A stretch of DNA of 64,000 nucleotides from Karstenula rhodostoma CBS 690.94 (GCA_010093485.1 MU001511.1:655953-719952), one strand, 5' to 3'; positions 1-12,635 are shown, counted from the first letter of the stretch. Notes: generated from the sequence alone by a model not told the origin. Translations and numbers: made by a program.

Positions 1-328
1 AAATATATTAGTAATAAGTTAAATATATTTTAAATTTATTTAAATTTACCTTAGTAGTAGTTAAGGGGGTAGAGGCCTAAATATATTAGTAATAGATTAA
101 ATATATTCTAAACCTATTTAAACTTATCTTAGTAATAATTTTACTACTACTAATATTAATAGTAGTAGTAGTAATAATAGCCCTTTTCCTTTCTTTTCTA
201 TTTCTCCTCTTTCTTTAGTTCCTAATTAAGGGTTAAAAATATTAGTATTTACTAAAATATATTTAGAATAAGTTAAGAATATATTTAAGAGACTTACCTT
301 ATTAGAAGGAGGAGAAAGGGCTTTTTTT

Positions 329-374
<46 letters not shown>

Positions 375-1790
375 TTTTTTTTTTATTATCTCCCTCTTTT
401 TTATCTTTATTCTATAGATATTAGCTTAAATATATTCTTAACCTATTTAGGACCTATTTAAAGGACTTATTTAATTAATAAAAGGGGCTTCCTTCTTCTC
501 TATTTTCTCCTCCTTTTTATTATCTTTCTCTTTTTTATTTTTATTCTATAGATATTAGTATAAATATATTCTAAATCTATTTAAAAAACTTACTAAACTA
601 AAAAAAAAAAAAGAGACTTCTTCCTCTTTTTTTTTTTCTATTTTTATTTCTTTTTTTTTATTTTTTTTATTCTTATTCTTATTTTATAAATATTAGTTTA
701 AATATATTCTTAACCTATTTAGAACTTATTTAAAGGACTTACTTAGATAGGGGGGAAAGAGGTAGCCTCTTTTTTCTCCTTTTTTTTATTTTTTTTCTTT
801 TCTTCTTCCTTTTTATTTTTATTATTATTCTAAGTATATTAGTATAAATATATTTAGAATCTATTTAAAAGGCTTACCTAGTTAGAGATAAGAGGGGGAG
901 AGAGAGAGGGAGAGAAAAAGGAGAAAGAAGAAGGAATAATAGGTCTAGTAGAAGTTTAGTAAGAATTAGCTTAAATATATTCTAAATATATTTAAATTTA
1001 TAGTATTAGTAGTATTATAAGCTACTATTATAATATTATAGTAGACTAAATATAAATTAGTAGACTAAATATATTTAGAATAGATTAGAAATATATTTAC
1101 TTTTTATTTAGAGAAGGAAGTATTTTTCTAGTTATCTTTTATTTATTTTTAAAAAGTTAATAATTAAAGTAGGTAAATATATTTAGAATATATTTAAACT
1201 AAATCTATAATAGTAAAACTATATACTTTAATTATATAAATAATATAAATATTATAGGTCTAGTATACCCTTTAGTATTATATAAGTAAAAAATTTAAAT
1301 AAGTTAGAAATATATTAAACCTATTCTATAAGCCCTATATTTATTTTTACTATACTTAATAATATACTTTTTCTTTAAATTATTAATTAAATATATTTAA
1401 AATATATTTAGAATATATTTAAATATAAATACTTATATATTTATTAAAAAGGGGCTAAGGCTATTAGGTAAGTAACCTAAGACTAAATATTATTAATATA
1501 ATAACTACTATATATTAGAGCTAGAATATATTTAAAATATATTTACCTATATAATAGAGGAGCTTTTTAGTAAATATATTAGTAATTACTATATAAACTT
1601 ATTTAGAACTTATTTATATAAATATATATATAGTATTATAGTTAAATATATTTAAAAATTATTTAGGTAATTTTATTTATTATAGGTAATTTAGCTTATA
1701 TAATATATTAAACCTTAGCGCTATCTTAGTATATACTATAAAATTTACCTATATACCTATAAGGGGGCAGTATACACTAATCTAAAAACT
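1..1790. repeat. AT-rich RIP-like block with degenerate tandem repeats
   Basis: The block is nearly free of CG dinucleotides and full of TA steps, with no open frame of note. Two long repeats are visible: a copy of about 60 bp at 1-60 that recurs at 79-138, and a looser unit anchored on an AAATATATT...CTATTTAAAGGACTTA core near 250, 425, 550, 690 and 845. Each core is followed by a T/C-rich tract, including a run of about 45 T near 330-372. This composition fits RIP-mutated repeats. The boundary with GC-normal DNA near 1,790-1,850 is sharp. I cannot tell which transposon family it came from. Confidence 0.8.
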
Positions 1791-1800
1791 ATAGTTAGGT

Positions 1801-2551
1801 GACCTGCCTACACGCTAACTCGCTGGCTGTTCTGTTTATATCGTCATCGTACTGAAACATGTCAACTTTTTGAGCGCGGTCCGGTCAACGCATTGTCACG
1901 CACCACTCGGAGTCCCTGTGTTGAGAATGAGGCTGGCATGTATGCCTCACCCGAGGAAGATGACCCCTCCACACTTGGTCTCCTATACTGCATCAACGCG
2001 AAGGAGCAAGAGTATCGCGTCACGGTCCCACACGATCGACGAACGGCTCCTTTAGATCCTTCAACGGTTGCCGCCGTTTTGCTGCACCGACGTCGGTGAA
2101 TATCCCATGGAGCTAGTGTAAGGCGCCCGGAGTCCGATGGCGGTGAAACGACCCAACAAGCTCTCTGCATGTCACCAACCATAACACTCGGTTAACTTCA
2201 AACAACGCTCTATGTATGGTTCAGCCCTGCCTATAGTTCCACCAAGCCAGCGAGCTTGGAAAACTTGATACGCTGCGAACCCGATTGGCCCAGATTCCAC
2301 AAATCTAGGCATGAGCGTGTGAGTGAACGGTCCTTTAACGCCTCCCCGAAAGCACCCCTGGTAGTTCAGGCGTTTACATAACCTGCAACTAAAGGATCCT
2401 GTTTTCGTGGTCGAGCAGCAGGATTGTCGTCTTGAATTTTGGCATTATAACCTGCTCCTTCCTGAGTTTGCAATGGCGAGCCATCTATGGAGCCAACGTT
2501 CACTACATAACATCCTATATTCCGACAAATTGTGAACGGCCAGATTCTCAG
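1801..2551. other. intergenic, no supported gene
   Basis: Composition is normal. Several overlapping frames of 60-106 codons exist near 1,862-2,182, but they overlap on both strands and show no signal peptide, membrane segment or known motif, so none is called. Confidence 0.5.
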
Positions 2552-3476
2552 CTAATAACTGAACCTAGTCTGGTATCCTAAGACTAGCATCGCCAGGCCA
2601 ATGAGGCCTCCAGAACCTTGCCATGGAAATTGCACTGGAACTGCCTCGCCTGAAGCCACAACTGTTTCCCTCACCGTCGTCACGGCCTGCGATGTGGCAC
2701 TGGCCACGCAGCGACTGTCCGCCTCACAGACGTAGCCAGACTTGCAGCAAATCGATCCACAGCACGTGCTCGGTTTCGTACAGCAGATATCACCGCAACA
2801 TTCCTCCGCGTACAAATCACAACAACCGCCGTTCTTGCAGCATTGGCTGAGTCCCGCGCATGCCTTTCCTGGCTGCTCGCAGCAGAATCCCCCTGAAGTG
2901 CTATCAGCGACCAGTTGCGATTGGAGATGAGATTGACTTACAAACGCACGTCGTGCTTCCACACATTATATAGCCTTCGTTAATTGGGCAACATGCTTGT
3001 ACGTCGTTGTCCAAGTAGCACTGGAATCATCAGATGTGCATCATACTCACCAATCCAAGCAATCCCGACATACCTGTTGACCTTCGTAGCAACATCCAGG
3101 TGTATCCAGGCTCGAACACTTGCCCAGTCAGTCGCATCTCCAGACAGCGAACACGACACTTACGCATGTAGCATTGCCAGGGCAGCTATAGCCCGCACCA
3201 GTTGTTGAAGAGCACTGCGCACCTGATTTAAAAGATCAACACGGACAGGATTCTGGCTTTCTATTCGTGCTTACCGTTTTGCCTCTCGAAAAGCGTGCCT
3301 CCTAGGGACCTTGACGACAGACCAAGCAGAGGTACCTGTGGAAACGCGACTGATTCAGCGTAAAGTTTCCTTGGAGTCCAATGCTCCGCCGTTGCCGTGG
3401 CAGTTGCATGTTTCGACGCTTGGCCAACCGCAGACAAGGTTAACAACGCAGCCGTGATTGCCCACATCGTTACCAT
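2552..3476 (-). CDS. secreted cysteine-rich protein, possibly GPI-anchored
   Basis: Five exons read as 3275-3476, 3164-3222, 3074-3118, 2942-3020 and 2552-2892. Their introns of 45-53 bp all have GT-AG ends and compatible phases, giving 241 residues. The N-terminus (MVTMWAITAALLTLSAVGQA) is a good signal peptide. The middle is a dense array of CC and CxxC motifs (GCC, ACC, GFCC, GGCC, ECC, DICC, TCC, SICC), expected to form many disulphides. The last about 25 residues are hydrophobic after a GSGG stretch, as in GPI-anchor signals, but end with a few polar residues. I know no named family for it. Fungal proteins of this style include wall proteins and candidate effectors, and the position next to an AT-rich block fits the second idea. 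Function is unproven. Confidence 0.7.
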
Positions 3477-3789
3477 GATGGTTGAAGATATCTAAGAGCA
3501 GGCAAAGAAGGTCATATGTTGTGATACATCCTCACGTATTCGCTTCCTAGCCTCGATGCTAGTGTTTCTAGGGGCGTTCTGGTGCTCCACCTGGCCAATC
3601 AGAGCGTACGGTGGGCGCGGATATCAATCAGCCAGTGAAAGTCAAGAGGCGAATGCGAGCGATACGAACGCCAGGGGCATTCTGACTGGTCATTATATCT
3701 ATGATCGACACCGTTGAAGCCCACAATCATACCGCCATCTGCCTAACATGCCTCTGGGAAAGTTGAATCCCTTGAGGCAGACCGCCTGC

Positions 3790-5555
3790 TTAGTACACAT
3801 AGAAGTTGATCGCCTCATCATCAGATGCTCGGATCTTCTTGTTGTCCCTCTGCAAAACCAGCCTCATAGCCCAAGCACACAGTACCACGCCCGCTGAAAA
3901 CCCAACACTCGCATACATCGCCTTGCCAAACCGAGGAGCATCGCTATCCGGCCACAGATACGGCGTATACACAAAGGAGAGATTGCCCAGCGTATTGGCA
4001 ATGGCCAGCGCAACTGCCTTCTTCTCGGGCGTCTGGCCTAGCACGCCCGCTGTCCACGCCAACACGATGTTATTCACACCGTAGGTCGCGCCAACGAACA
4101 GCACCATGGCGAAGTACCGGGCCCCAATATTCAGTGTCGCGGTGCCCACGATAAATCCCACTATGGCGACAGCTTTAGACAGTGTGATGTGCCACGTGCG
4201 CTCGTTAAATCTCCCCGATGACCATGACACGGCAACGCTGACGAAGGCTGAGATCAGGTACGGCGGGCACGTCAGCACGAGCGTGATGGTAGTGTTGAAG
4301 CCTAGGGTTTGGACGACGGTCGGCAGGAAGTTCTTGAATCCGTTGGCGGAGAGATGCATGTTCTGCATGAGCGCGAAGAGCCAGGTGCGCGGGTCGGCGC
4401 AGGCTTCGCGCAGGCCTTTCCAGACGTCGACCTTGCCTTTGAGCCCCGTGGTGTCGATGGCGATGCGGGAGTGTGCGAGTTCGCGCTCGGGCTGAGTGAG
4501 CCAGCGGGTTTGCAGGGGGAGATTGGGGAGGAGGAAGAACGATGCCGCCGCGACGAAGACTACGCATCCCCACCTTGATTAGTACTCCACTAACAACGAA
4601 GAACAGAGCTTAGGGGGAGCATACCTGTGACGACGCCCTGGATGAGGAAAAGCCACCGCCATCCCTCAAGCCCATACTTCCCATCTAGCCTAGCAAATAT
4701 ACCCGCCGCGATGAGCCCCGAGAACGAACTCGCGAGGAGGTTGCCTGTGTAGAAGACAGACAGCCGTGTGGCGGTCTCCTTCCGCGTGTAGAACGAACTG
4801 ATCAGGTACACGGCGCCGGGATAAAACGGCGCCTCCGTCATGCCCAACACAAGCCTGTCTTCCAGTCAGCCTCGGCCTCCTATCCACACCTCCCATCCCT
4901 CACCTCCACCCCACCATCAGAAAGGGAACAGGCAACTCACCGACACAGCAACATCCCCGTATACCCCTTGACCAGAATCATGAGCGTGCTCACTATGGCC
5001 CACGCCATCATCCATCCCGCCATGTAGTGGCTCGGTTTCACCCTCGTGAGCAGCATGTTGGACGGGACTTGGCCGACCAGATAGCCGACGAAGAAAACGG
5101 ACACGCATGTGTTGTACTGCGTGCCGACGAGGTGTAGGTCTTTGTGCATGTTGTTGATCTTGCCGTTCACGATGGCATTGCGGTCGAGGAAGTTGAGGAA
5201 GTACATGAGCCAGAGGATAGGCTGGCGGGGGTGTTAGTCGGAGACGGCAAGGGGGTTATGCGAAGAGCATGCCAATGGCATGGAAGAAGGGGGGAGCTCA
5301 GCGGGTGAAGACGACGGATCATGAGGGATAGATGCGTCCACCTGCGATGAGCCCAGGGCGAAAGAGAGGATGCTGTACCATCATGCGCCAGTCCAGTTTC
5401 TTGACGAGGGCGATTTCTTCAGCGGAGGTCTTCGCGGCGGCGCCGAATTTGTCGACTTGCACAGGGTCATGGTGAGGTTTCTGGAGCTCGTCGATGTGCT
5501 CGATTGAGACGGTGGGTTTGAGCTCGTTCTGGGCGGGGTTGGTTGCTGAGGCCAT
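3790..5555 (-). CDS. MFS transporter, allantoate permease (Dal5)-like
   Basis: Four exons (5379-5555, 4941-5221, 4625-4854, 3790-4559) join in frame to 485 residues, the usual size for fungal anion:cation symporters. The third intron has a perfect TACTAAT branch site. Family signatures include LDWRMMPILWLMYFLNFLDR at the first membrane span, a GQVPSN stretch in the second, and TEAPFYPGA plus ARLDGKYGLEGWRWLF in the middle. It should be a 12-span plasma-membrane carrier for small organic anions, such as ureides, vitamins or a pathway product. It is divergent from the NRPS-like gene at 6,078 across about 520 bp, so the two may share a promoter. The substrate cannot be read from sequence. Confidence 0.88.
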
Positions 5556-6077
5556 GGTGAGTGCAATTGAGGTGGCGACTCGATATCACTGCACACTGAG
5601 GAGATCAACAGTTTATGTAGCATTTTCTCGTGATCTATCTTTGCATCCAACTTGTTGTCTCTTCTGTGCCACACGCGTCGCTTGCATTGCTGCAGGGTCA
5701 GCCCCAGGATTCGTGCATGCGGGGTAAGTCCCGTGGGGAAGGCGGTTATGGTATAACGGCGCTTGGTTGGCATGATGGCGAGCATGTCAAGGAAAAGCTG
5801 CAGATCCCAAACGGGCAGGTGATAGGCAGTAGCAGGCACCAAGCCTTTGATCTGCTTCAGGTGGAAGTGTCGTTGGTGGGTGAATTGGCGGCCCAGCCGG
5901 ATGATCTACATCACGACGCCAACGTACGGAAACTAATCCGTCCTCTTCTAACACTAATCGGATAAGAAATCCGGGGTGCTGCCGGAAAAACCCAACATGA
6001 CCTAATCCGGCATCCTCGCCATCTTTTCCAAATGGACATACATCGCAACACATATATATCGCGTGCACATTGGAGAG
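5556..6077. promoter_or_regulatory. divergent promoter with repeated CTAATCCG/CGGAT sites
   Basis: This segment separates the divergent MFS and NRPS-like genes. Three close copies of an eight-base motif occur: CTAATCCG at 5933-5940, CTAATCGG at 5954-5961 and CTAATCCG at 6002-6009. The middle copy overlaps an inverted repeat, CGGAT-AAGAA-ATCCG (5959-5973), which also holds a GATA-type core. CGG/CCG half-sites are what Zn2Cys6 regulators bind. A TATATAT run lies at about 6051-6057, just before the candidate ATGs at 6063, 6078 and 6108, so the true transcript start is uncertain. Binding is inferred, not shown. Confidence 0.45.
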
Positions 6078-9000
6078 ATGTCGACAGCTACAGCCATCTC
6101 CGAGACAATGAAGACCGCAGAAGACAAGCCGCTCATCGCCGGTGGGAGCAATGACGACATCCTCACCATCGACGAGCTGATTAAGCGACGGGCCGCAGAG
6201 CTGCAAAAAGCACCGCTGCTGTGTTACCCGAGAGAGGGCTTGACGGACCATGAAGAGCATTCAGCCGAAGCCATCGACAGATACGTCGATGCAGCAGTTG
6301 CAGCATTGCAGCAAAGAGGGCTGCAGCCAGCGGTTGGTCGAACCCCACCTGGACATGGCGCACGCGACTAATTGCGCAAATAGGATCCAAACCTCAAGCA
6401 GGCCCCTTCGGTCGGCATCTTAGCCCATTCATCCTTGGCATTCATAATCACTCTTCTGGGTTTGAACAGATTGGGCTACGCAGCACTCCTCCTATCCACG
6501 CGCCTCGCAAGCCCAGCACTACACGGTTTGCTTCAAGCGGCAGAATGCAAAACCATCCTAACGACCTCACATTTCCACGATGTCTTTGCCGAAGTGCAAG
6601 TGCTGCAGGATCTCACGCTGATCGAGATGCTGAAGCACGAGGACTACTATGGAGTAGATGCCCCCGTCTTCCATCGCAAGCACGACCCTCACCGCGAGAA
6701 CCCCAAAAGAGCTGTCATCATCCACTCCTCGGGCTCGACAGGCCTCCCAAAACCCATCTATCTTACGCACCGCAGCTGCATCGCTACGTTCGCAATCCAT
6801 CTGGACCGGAAAGCGTTGATGACACAGCCGCTTTTCCACAGCTTTGGCTTCTACGAGACATTCCGGTCGATTTATTCGGGGAAACCAATGTACTATGTCA
6901 ACTACAACTATCCTATCACGAAGCAGAATCTGCTTGCGACGTTGGAACACGTCAAGCCGGATCTGCTTTTCTGCGTGCCGTACGTGCTGAAGCTGCTGGC
7001 GGATTCAGACGAGGGGATTCGCTCCCTGGCGGATATCGACCTTATTATGTACGGTGGGAGTGCGTGTCCGGATGATCTTGGCGATAAGCTGGTGAGGCAT
7101 GGGGTTAATGTGTGTGCGAATTATGGCGCGTGAGTATCTTAGCATTTCCCAAGCGTGTTGGGAGATGAGATGACTGACACGAAGCAGGACGGAGACTGGC
7201 CGTGTAATGACATCTGTGCGACCGAAGGGAGACAACGCGTGGAATTACCTTCGCATACTCCCTCAGGTCAGGCAATTCCTCCTCATGGACGAGATCGCAC
7301 CTGGCATTTTCGAGTGTGTTGCGCTCGACGGCTTGAAGTCGAAGAGCACCATTAACTCTGACGACCCGCCAAATTCCTTCCGCACAAGAGACCTCTTCAT
7401 GCAACATCCTTCGAATCCCAAGTTTTGGAAGTATGTTTCTAGACTGGACGACAGACTGACGTTGGTGAACGGCGAGAAGGTGCTTCCCATTCCGATCGAG
7501 GGACGTATTCGCCAGGAAGGCCTGGTACAAGAAGCCATCGTCTTCGGAGACGGCAAAGTCGTACCTGGTATCCTCATTATCAAATCCGATGCTGCCGCCG
7601 AGATGTCTGACGACGAGTTCCTCCAGAACATCTGGCCAAGCGTCGAGGATGCAAATTCTCGTGCAGAAAGCTTCTCCCGGATTCCGCAGGATCTGGTGGT
7701 CGTTCTTCCGTCGGGAACGAAGTACGCGGCTACGGACAAGAGCACGTTCATCCGGGCGCAGGTGTACGAGCAGTTCAAGCAGAAGATCTCAGATGCATAT
7801 GAGAAGTTCGAAAATGACACCGGTGGTAGCATAGCCCTGCCACTTCCGGAGCTCGAAGCGTATCTCCTGCGACGGTTCCGCGAGCATCTCGGTGTGAAGC
7901 TGGAGTCGCCGGAAACAGACTTCTTCGCGTTTGGAATCGATAGCCTGCAGTGCTTGACGATGTGGAGCTTGATAAAAAAGGAGATTGATCTGGGGGGGAA
8001 GCAATCCCAAGTAGGGCAGAATGTGCTTTACGAGACGGGCAACATTGCATCTCTTGCACGCTACCTCGATGGCCTGCGCAACGGAGCGCAGGAAGACGTG
8101 CAGGATCAGGAACAAGTCATGAACGATCTGATAGCCAAGTACTCGTCCTTCGATACCTTCGCATGGCCGACACCATCAAAACAAGTCGTGGTGCGTACAC
8201 CCCCCACAACCCAGAACCACAAAAGCTGACCCTCCTAGCTACTAACCGGCGTCACAGGAGGCCTAGGAGCGCACCTCCTTTGCCAGCTTCTCGCGCACCC
8301 ACACATCTCCGAAATCTGGACCCCCGTCCGCGCCCCCACCGACCTCGCCGCCCTCCACCGCACCCTCCAAAGCCTCTCGTCCCGCGGCCTCTCCCCCTCC
8401 CAATCCCACCTCCGCAAAATCATCGCCCTCCCCTCCGACCTCAGCAGACCCGACTTCGGCCTCTCCGCCGCCCGCCTCGAGGACCTGCGCTCCAAACTCA
8501 CCCTCGTCATCCACAGCGCATGGGCCGTCAACTTCAACATCTCAGTCCAGAGCTTCGAAACCGAACACATCGCCGCCGTGCGCAACTTCATCAACCTGTG
8601 CCAGTCCACCACCCACGGCGCGCCAGCCCGCTTCTACTACTGCTCCTCCGTGTCGTCGACGGGGGGCACGCCGCGGCCGGGCGTCGTGCGCGAGGGTCCC
8701 GTGCCAGACATCGCCCACGTGCAGAAGACGGGGTACGCGCGGTCCAAGTACGTCGCCGAGAGCATCGTGCTCGGCGCTGCGTCGCGCGGTGCGCACGCGC
8801 GGGTGCTGAGGATAGGGCAGCTGGTCGGAGACTCTGTTGGCGGCGCGTGGAACACGACCGAGGGGATTCCGCTGATGATGCAGACGGCGCAGACGCTTGG
8901 CGCGCTGCCTGCGCTGGACGAGGTATGGCATCCCTCCCTCCCTCCTTCCCGCTGCTGTGGTGCGGTCAACTAACCCTGTGCGAAGGAAATGTCCTGGCTC

Positions 9001-9444
9001 CCCGTCGACTACGCCGCCCGCATCATCCTCGACCTCTGCGACGTCACCACCCCCCCTACTTCCCCACCAAATATCGCGCCCCTTCCTCCCCCCGCAGACC
9101 TCATCTACCACGTCCTAAACCCCACCCGCTTCCACTGGACACGCGACATGCTCCCCGCCCTATCCGCCGCCGGCCTCCCCTTTGAAACCCTCCCCACAGA
9201 CCAGTGGATGGAAAAGCTGCGCACGTCTGACAGCGACCCGGCGCGGAATCCGCCGATTAAGCTGCTAGGTTGGTTCGAGAGTAAATACGGCGCCGCGGCG
9301 TCGGGGAAGAGCAAAGGGGCGTTGGTTCATGAGACAGTAGAAACGGGGAGGAAGAGTGCGACTGTGGGGGCGATTCCGGGGGTTAGCGAGGGGGCGTTTG
9401 TGGGGAGGATGGTTGGGTGGTTGATGCGGGAGTGGGGGATGTAG
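6078..9444 (+). CDS. NRPS-like A-T-R enzyme (adenylation, carrier, thioester reductase)
   Basis: Five exons (6078-6332, 6384-7129, 7188-8190, 8239-8922, 8986-9444) join in phase to about 1,048 residues. The adenylation domain shows the AMP-binding core HSSGSTGLPKP near residue 200 and YGA-TETG across the second intron. A carrier domain follows, with the phosphopantetheine serine in FGIDSLQ near residue 580. From about residue 670 a Rossmann-type reductase begins with LLTGVTGGLGAHLL and contains the YARSKYVAE (YxxxK) active site. Enzymes of this plan activate a carboxylic acid, load it on the carrier and release it by NADPH reduction as an aldehyde or alcohol. There is no condensation domain, so it should act on one acid only. 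An ATG at 6063 or 6108 could also be the start. Confidence 0.9.
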
Positions 9445-9996
9445 ATGGTGGTGTAAGTTTAACCACAGATATAGATGGAGATATACCACGCGATATGTCG
9501 CGCTTTTATGGAGGTCGAGAATAATGACACTCCGTGGTTCTTGCTCAGCGTTCAGAGTTGATGATATTATCTGGTTTCTGGACTCTAGTTAGTTCTATAC
9601 TGAGCCCGCGTGCTCGCGCACAGGATATAGGGTGTTTTGTAGCTATGAATAAAAGGTCTCCTGATCTACTGCTGCTGACACTCTCCAACGTACCGGTGCA
9701 CGCCAGAGCGCGCGGACTAATCATCCGCTACCTTTCGCTTTGATCTTCTAACAGACATGACGCCGTGACGCGCACAGTCAGACATTAGCCGGAGTACTGC
9801 TACGCACCGACCATCATCCTCATCCGGGTGGCGGCGAAATCGAAACACCGTTCATCCAGAAAAACCGCGAAGGAATAGCCATTTCAGAAGACGTGCAAAA
9901 GGTATACGCGCTTACTATCGTTACTATTTAACTTAATAACAAAAATGTCTTCATTCCCATCAGCAATTTAAGGATTTCCCCTGCCCTGCCTCCAAA
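9445..9996. other. intergenic, no supported gene
   Basis: This stretch lies 3' of the NRPS-like gene and 3' of the dead rhodopsin-domain gene. I see no convincing frame or repeat in it. Confidence 0.5.
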
Positions 9997-11310
9997 CTAT
10001 ACACTCTGCACCGACGACCTCGACCGCCGCTGCAAAAGGATGAACTCCTGACTTCTGTCATTATATAACTCATGCGCATCCCCGCCAAACTCCCCATTCT
10101 GCGGATGCCTCGCGCTAGCCTGTCTCTCAGACCTAAACACCGTACCCTTCGGGCGTCTCAGAACCACAACCTCTATTTTACCTTCCTCCCCCACGATCCG
10201 AGGGCTTGCCGAAGACCCGCGGGAAGAGCCTCGACATGGGCGGTTTACACCCAGGGAGACACCCACCCACAATATCAAAGCCAGTCTCGACAGCCATACC
10301 GGCGAGGACGGTGGCGCCCTACCAGAGGCCGTCGAAGGAGTAGAGGTAGCGGTGTGTAGTGGATTCGCGCGCTGCCGGCGACGCATAGACTGGCTGCTGT
10401 TAGTGACGTCGTGCCGATAAAACCTGTGCGTATAATGTATATAATACTGTATGGGAACATGGAGATGAGGGTGCTGCGCTGACGTCGCGATGTCATTTAC
10501 GGGCCAGAGGAAGATTAGAAAATCGCTGAGTGTGTTTTGCGCGCTCCAGGTGGAGTAGATGGCTTTGACGGTCCTGTAGTGCTGGTTTGTCGCGAGGCGG
10601 GATTTGTACGTTTCGCAGTACACGCGGATGGGGCTGCGGGGGTCGGGTGGTAGAGAGACTGCAGCTAGCCAGCCATGGAGTGGGGAGTACTCGCCTGCGC
10701 TGGAAAAGAACGAGGGAGAAACACACGATGCTGAAGGCGATCGTGTAGGCTAGCATGAGGTGCAGAAGCGCTTGTTGGGCCTGGTGGGGAAGATGCGGAG
10801 GTAGGTCATTAGGGTGGAGATTTTGGTTAGGCCGATGGGCACGATGGATTGGAGCTGCGTCGCTCTTCCGAACTTTGCGGGGTGTTGGCATGTGAAGGGT
10901 GGAGAGCTGCGCGAGGAACACCTTTCCTGCTTCTAACGTTCCTAGCAGTGGCTCGAGCCAGGTGATAGCCCGTCTGATAACGGGACGAGGTTGATACGGT
11001 GATTAGGATATTGTTCGCGACAGCCATCACCTACAATCATCAGAGCCGTGATATGACGACATTCGGACCGAGTGGGTAATTGGCCTACACCTGCGCCCAG
11101 CATGATCCAGTCGTCCCAGCCGACCGCATACACCAAGCCCGTCCAGCTGTTCATCCGACATGCAAGCAACGCGATGACCAGCAGATTCATAGCAGTCGTG
11201 ACGCCGATGATCAGCGGCTGTCTCATGATGGGATTCACATAGTTGGGGTTCGGGAAACGAGGCAAGCTCCTGCGCGGTTGGCAACCTTGAAGTCATGACC
11301 AGGGCTTTGC
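9997..11310 (-). pseudogene. PTH11-like rhodopsin-domain membrane protein, decayed
   Basis: Pieces of the fungal integral-membrane rhodopsin domain appear in the expected order but in different frames. The start PNPNYVNPIMRQPLI...VGWDDWIM (about 11,100-11,265) is followed by NILITVSTS...RYQTGYH (about 10,940-11,030), VPIGLTKISTLMTYLRIFP (about 10,800-10,860), LMLAYTIAFSIVCFSLVLFQ (about 10,700-10,760), NTLSDFLIFLWPV (about 10,500-10,540), STLISMF...IIYIIRTGFI (about 10,410-10,475) and a DGLW tail with a stop inside. At least four frame changes cannot be explained by introns of normal size. The intact family has seven membrane spans and includes surface receptors used in host sensing. The mutations do not show the heavy AT bias of the RIP blocks. 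Confidence 0.75.
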
Positions 11311-12635
11311 GCAAGGACAACGAACTGGCACAGAGTCGAGGGGTAGAAGTTGGAATCGTGAGAATAAGCTATGATCCGTGCTGATCGCCCCATATAGATG
11401 GATTATAACCGGTTGAGGTCTGACACCTGGTACCTGACAGACCATGGATAAGGAATGCCTTTGTGTTTCAGCCTTCCCGCAGTACCGTGGATACTTGCAG
11501 TGAAAGAGCTACGGTGCGCGATGGCGAGATAGGGCCTGATTGGTCTATCTATTAATCTTTCCCGCTGTTGACCCATCTTTCTGCTGGATATAAGCGTTGA
11601 TTGGCTCCAGTTCTAGGTCGGCGTGGCTCACATATGCCACTTTCTACAAATGGTTTTGGCTTGGGTCCATCATACCGTACATGATGTTCCGCTACCTGCC
11701 TCACGCAAATGAGCCCCGAGCCCGAGAGAGAACCCTTGGCGCATCATGGGTACTTCGGGGATCCACCTTCAGTTTCAGGACGGTGTAACTGAGGTAGACC
11801 GTCCACGTGATGGCGATGGGGTGCAGCGATACCCCAATCGATTGGATGCTTCAGGTAACTAATGGCTGCCGGCATCAAGTTGAGAGTATAGAGCGCCGTT
11901 GGCTTACCACGCGTTCGTACATGATAGCGCATCGGAATGTTGCCCAGTAAGACGTAGCGTACTGAGATGCGAGCAAGGGTTTGGCGAGCACGCACGTATC
12001 TGGTAATAACCGCGACTAGCTGCGGTAACCATCGTCAACCTTTTTAATTACTTTCGGCTGATTCGATCGAGTGGTGCTGCTTAAGAGTTGTTGAGTCGCT
12101 CCAGGATAGAACAGCCATCAGGTTTGATTGGTCAACATGGTCTGTCGGCACCCAAAACATATACATGTAGATGGATGCTGAGCATTGGGCCAGAGTTCTC
12201 CCGTGTGGGTCTTGCAACAGGTACGCAAGAGGGTCCACCAGCGGCCGGTCCCGACGTCACACTTCATAATTATCACTCGACCCTGAAGGTGGTTTTATGT
12301 TCTCTCTCGGAAAGACCATACTACGTCTTTAGGGCTGTAATCGAGTACAACCTTCCTCGCTCGGAGAGGTACTAGCTGCCAGAGCTGAGTACATTTCACA
12401 GTATTTCTCGCGGTTCAGCGTCCACTTAGAGCAGGATCTAGGGTTGACCTGACACCAACGGATCAAGCGTGGTACGAAAGGGTGCGGCCTAGCCAATTAC
12501 GCAGATACACTGAGTGACGCCATACGGGATCGGAACAAGTCTGCATGTCGGTCAGGTATTGGCAAACACAATGGATTTACAAAAAGATCTTGTGACTTGC
12601 ATGTTGAGAGCTAGAATGCTTGATAGGTGGACAAG
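11311..12635. other. intergenic, possible gene remnants only
   Basis: No intact gene is seen. On the minus strand around 11,744-11,995 there are short hydrophobic stretches in changing frames that could be the remnant of a membrane protein, but I could not name a family. Confidence 0.4.

Noticed and set aside
1862..2182. Overlapping frames on both strands, up to 106 codons
   Set aside because: No signal peptide, membrane span, splice logic or known motif, and the frames overlap each other.
11744..11995. Minus-strand hydrophobic pieces that could be a membrane-protein remnant
   Set aside because: The pieces lie in different frames and I could not match them to a family or build a gene.
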